In this document: piece after piece, positions 62,923-64,000 of the stretch | Layout of the letters: the number at the start of each line of letters is the position of its first letter | Position numbering within the stretch: position 1 is the stretch's first letter | Assembly: GCA_963756715.1 (NCBI GenBank) | Contig: CAVWOV010000019.1 | Location: 124,001 to 188,000 of the forward strand | From: VAZQ01 sp963756715 | GTDB lineage: Bacteria > Pseudomonadota > Alphaproteobacteria > Rhizobiales > Xanthobacteraceae | DNA length: 64,000 nt | Reading direction: 5' to 3' | The notes under the pieces: generated by a model | What the model was told of the DNA's origin: nothing | The model's input: only the letters and a program-made list of their open reading frames with translations | Databases searched by the model: none | Program-made: the position numbers and the translations under genes

Positions 62923-63903
62923 ATGAAATCAGGATTGCTCTGTTGCACCATTGGCGCGCTGCTGCTTGCGGTCGCGCCGTTGCAGGCCGAGCAGGCGGCC
63001 AAGACCTACCCGACCAAACAGGTGCGCATGGTCGTGCCTTACCCTGCCGGCGGGCCGACCGATCTGATCGCGCGGCTGCTGTCGCAAAAACTCGGCGAGC
63101 GCCTCGGGCAGACGTTCTATGTCGATAACGTATCCGGTGCGAGCGGCGCATTGGGCGCCGGACAGGTCGCGCAGGCGGCTCCCGACGGTCACACGCTGCT
63201 GGTCGTGACCAACGATTTCGCCGTGGCGTCGGTCACGAACAAGAATCTGCCCTACGATCCGATCAAGAATTTCTCCCCCGTCACCATTGTGGCGAGTTCC
63301 CCGCAAGTTGTCGCGGTCAATCCAACCGTGCCGGCGAAAACCATGAAAGAGCTGGTCGCGGTAATCCGCGCGGCGCCTGAGAAATACAATTACGCGGCGC
63401 TCGGCATCGGCTTCGGCCAGCTTTCGGCCGAACGGCTGTTCAAACTGGGACTGCAGCTTGATCGCTTTGCCCGAATTCCTTTCAACGGCGCGGCGCCCGC
63501 GGTCAATTCAACGATCGCCGGGCATACGCAGGTCATCTTTCTGGGGCTGCCGCCAGTCGCGCCGCATTTGAGCTCCGACAAGCTCCGCGCCATTGCGGTG
63601 ACCAGTGCGGAGCGGACGAAAGCGTTTCCACAGATTCCGACGTTGCGTGAATCCGGGGTGCCGGATCAGGAATCGGAATTGATCATCGGCGTCGTTGCCC
63701 CGGCCGGAACACCCGCGAACGTACTCTCGCTTCTGCAGAAGCAGATCGCCGAGATTGTCGCATTGCCGGCCGTGAAGTCGACGCTCGGCACTATCAGTTT
63801 TCAGGCCGTCGCGAACTCACCGGCGGAATACGCCGACCAGATCAAGAACGATATCGCGGTCTGGGGCAAGGTGATGAAGGACGCAAATATTTCGCCCAAC
63901 TAA
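62923..63903 (+). CDS. Tripartite tricarboxylate transporter (Bug/TctC) substrate-binding protein
   Basis: 326 residues with signal peptide (LCCTIGALLLAVAPLQAEQA). YPTKQVRMVVPYPAGGPTDL, FYVDNVSGASGALGAGQVAQ and PQIPTLRESGVPDQESELII are Bug motifs. CTTGGAGGAAACGAC precedes the ATG. The IclR regulator and PcaR-like site upstream suggest an aromatic or related acid as ligand and inducer. No membrane subunits are in the window. Confidence 0.88.
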   Translation: MKSGLLCCTIGALLLAVAPLQAEQAAKTYPTKQVRMVVPYPAGGPTDLIARLLSQKLGERLGQTFYVDNVSGASGALGAGQVAQAAPDGHTLLVVTNDFAVASVTNKNLPYDPIKNFSPVTIVASSPQVVAVNPTVPAKTMKELVAVIRAAPEKYNYAALGIGFGQLSAERLFKLGLQLDRFARIPFNGAAPAVNSTIAGHTQVIFLGLPPVAPHLSSDKLRAIAVTSAERTKAFPQIPTLRESGVPDQESELIIGVVAPAGTPANVLSLLQKQIAEIVALPAVKSTLGTISFQAVANSPAEYADQIKNDIAVWGKVMKDANISPN

Positions 63904-63940
63904 CACGCTGCGTTTGCTCGGCGCGCATGGAGAAAACTGT

Positions 63941-64000
63941 ATGACGATTCGGCCACTGCTCCTCGTTCTTGGCTTGTTTGCGTGTCTCTCCGGCGAGGGC
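63941..64000 (+). CDS. Start of a secreted protein, cut by the window edge
   Basis: An ATG at 63941 opens 20 codons that read as a signal-peptide start (MTIRPLLLVLGLFACLSGEG) and run off the window. It follows the Bug gene by 37 bases on the same strand. Nothing more can be said about its identity. Confidence 0.45.
   Translation, partial: MTIRPLLLVLGLFACLSGEG

Noticed and set aside
1..64000. CRISPR arrays, tRNA or rRNA genes, prophage or insertion-sequence genes
   Set aside because: No regularly spaced repeats, tRNA-like cloverleaf with flanking motifs, transposase or integrase sequence was recognised on reading. A dedicated tool could still find a missed tRNA.

Overview
The window is about 64 kb of high-GC DNA that reads like a Hyphomicrobiales alphaproteobacterium, probably from the Bradyrhizobium/Pseudolabrys neighbourhood. 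The evidence is a Rhodobacter-type pmtA, an ornithine decarboxylase behind a probable alphaproteobacterial speF-type leader with homospermidine synthase downstream, many orphan Bug/TctC binding proteins, several ABC uptake systems and a short palindromic repeat that I associate with Bradyrhizobium-like genomes. No rRNA, tRNA, phage, transposase or CRISPR array was seen.

Layout. 1-539: end of a class III aminotransferase, then a palindromic repeat. 0.7-4.7 kb: envelope-lipid genes (Mpo1-like membrane protein, PmtA, GT4 glycosyltransferase, YbhN-type membrane protein). 4.6-8.3 kb: a TetR-controlled redox group (peroxiredoxin-like, AhpD-like and two GSTs). 8.6-12.2 kb: polyamine operon with RNA leader. 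12.3-15.1 kb: NitT/TauT-type ABC transporter. 15.3-17.7 kb: DM13 remnant and a Zn-peptidase/ATP-grasp pair. 17.7-24.5 kb: purine salvage (nucleoside deaminase, 8-oxoguanine deaminase, BMP-type nucleoside importer). 25-27.9 kb: KFA-like hydrolase, cupin, FAD monooxygenase. 28.3-33.0 kb: complete branched-chain amino acid type ABC importer. 33.2-36.0 kb: three secreted proteins built from DUF4344 and DUF1036 modules joined by glutamine runs. 36.6-43.3 kb: amino-sugar/galactoside catabolism (BadF-type kinase, AgaS, KbaZ/GatZ-like protein, Tat-exported GH36 enzyme, EamA carrier). 43.8-47.8 kb: isopropylmalate-dehydratase-like hydro-lyase with a Bug protein and GntR regulator. 48-50.8 kb: acyl-CoA synthetase/GNAT fusion. 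50.8-56.1 kb: ABC importer with two permeases, LLM oxidoreductase and hydrolase. 56.2-64 kb: three Bug proteins, FAD dehydrogenase, acyl-CoA ligase and IclR regulator with a PcaR-like operator.

Most genes are catabolic or uptake functions controlled by local regulators (TetR, GntR, IclR), as expected of a soil or rhizosphere oligotroph that imports many organic acids, purines and amino acids. The least explained block is 33.3-36.0 kb: a DUF4344 protein that has lost every visible zinc ligand sits next to an intact HELGH paralogue fused to DUF1036, followed by a free-standing secreted DUF1036 protein.

Quality caveat: I count about fifteen places where a well-conserved protein continues in another frame after a one- or two-base slip, and the coding on both sides is otherwise intact. 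This looks mainly like residual indel error in the assembly rather than fifteen real pseudogenes. Affected genes are given as single loci spanning the slip.
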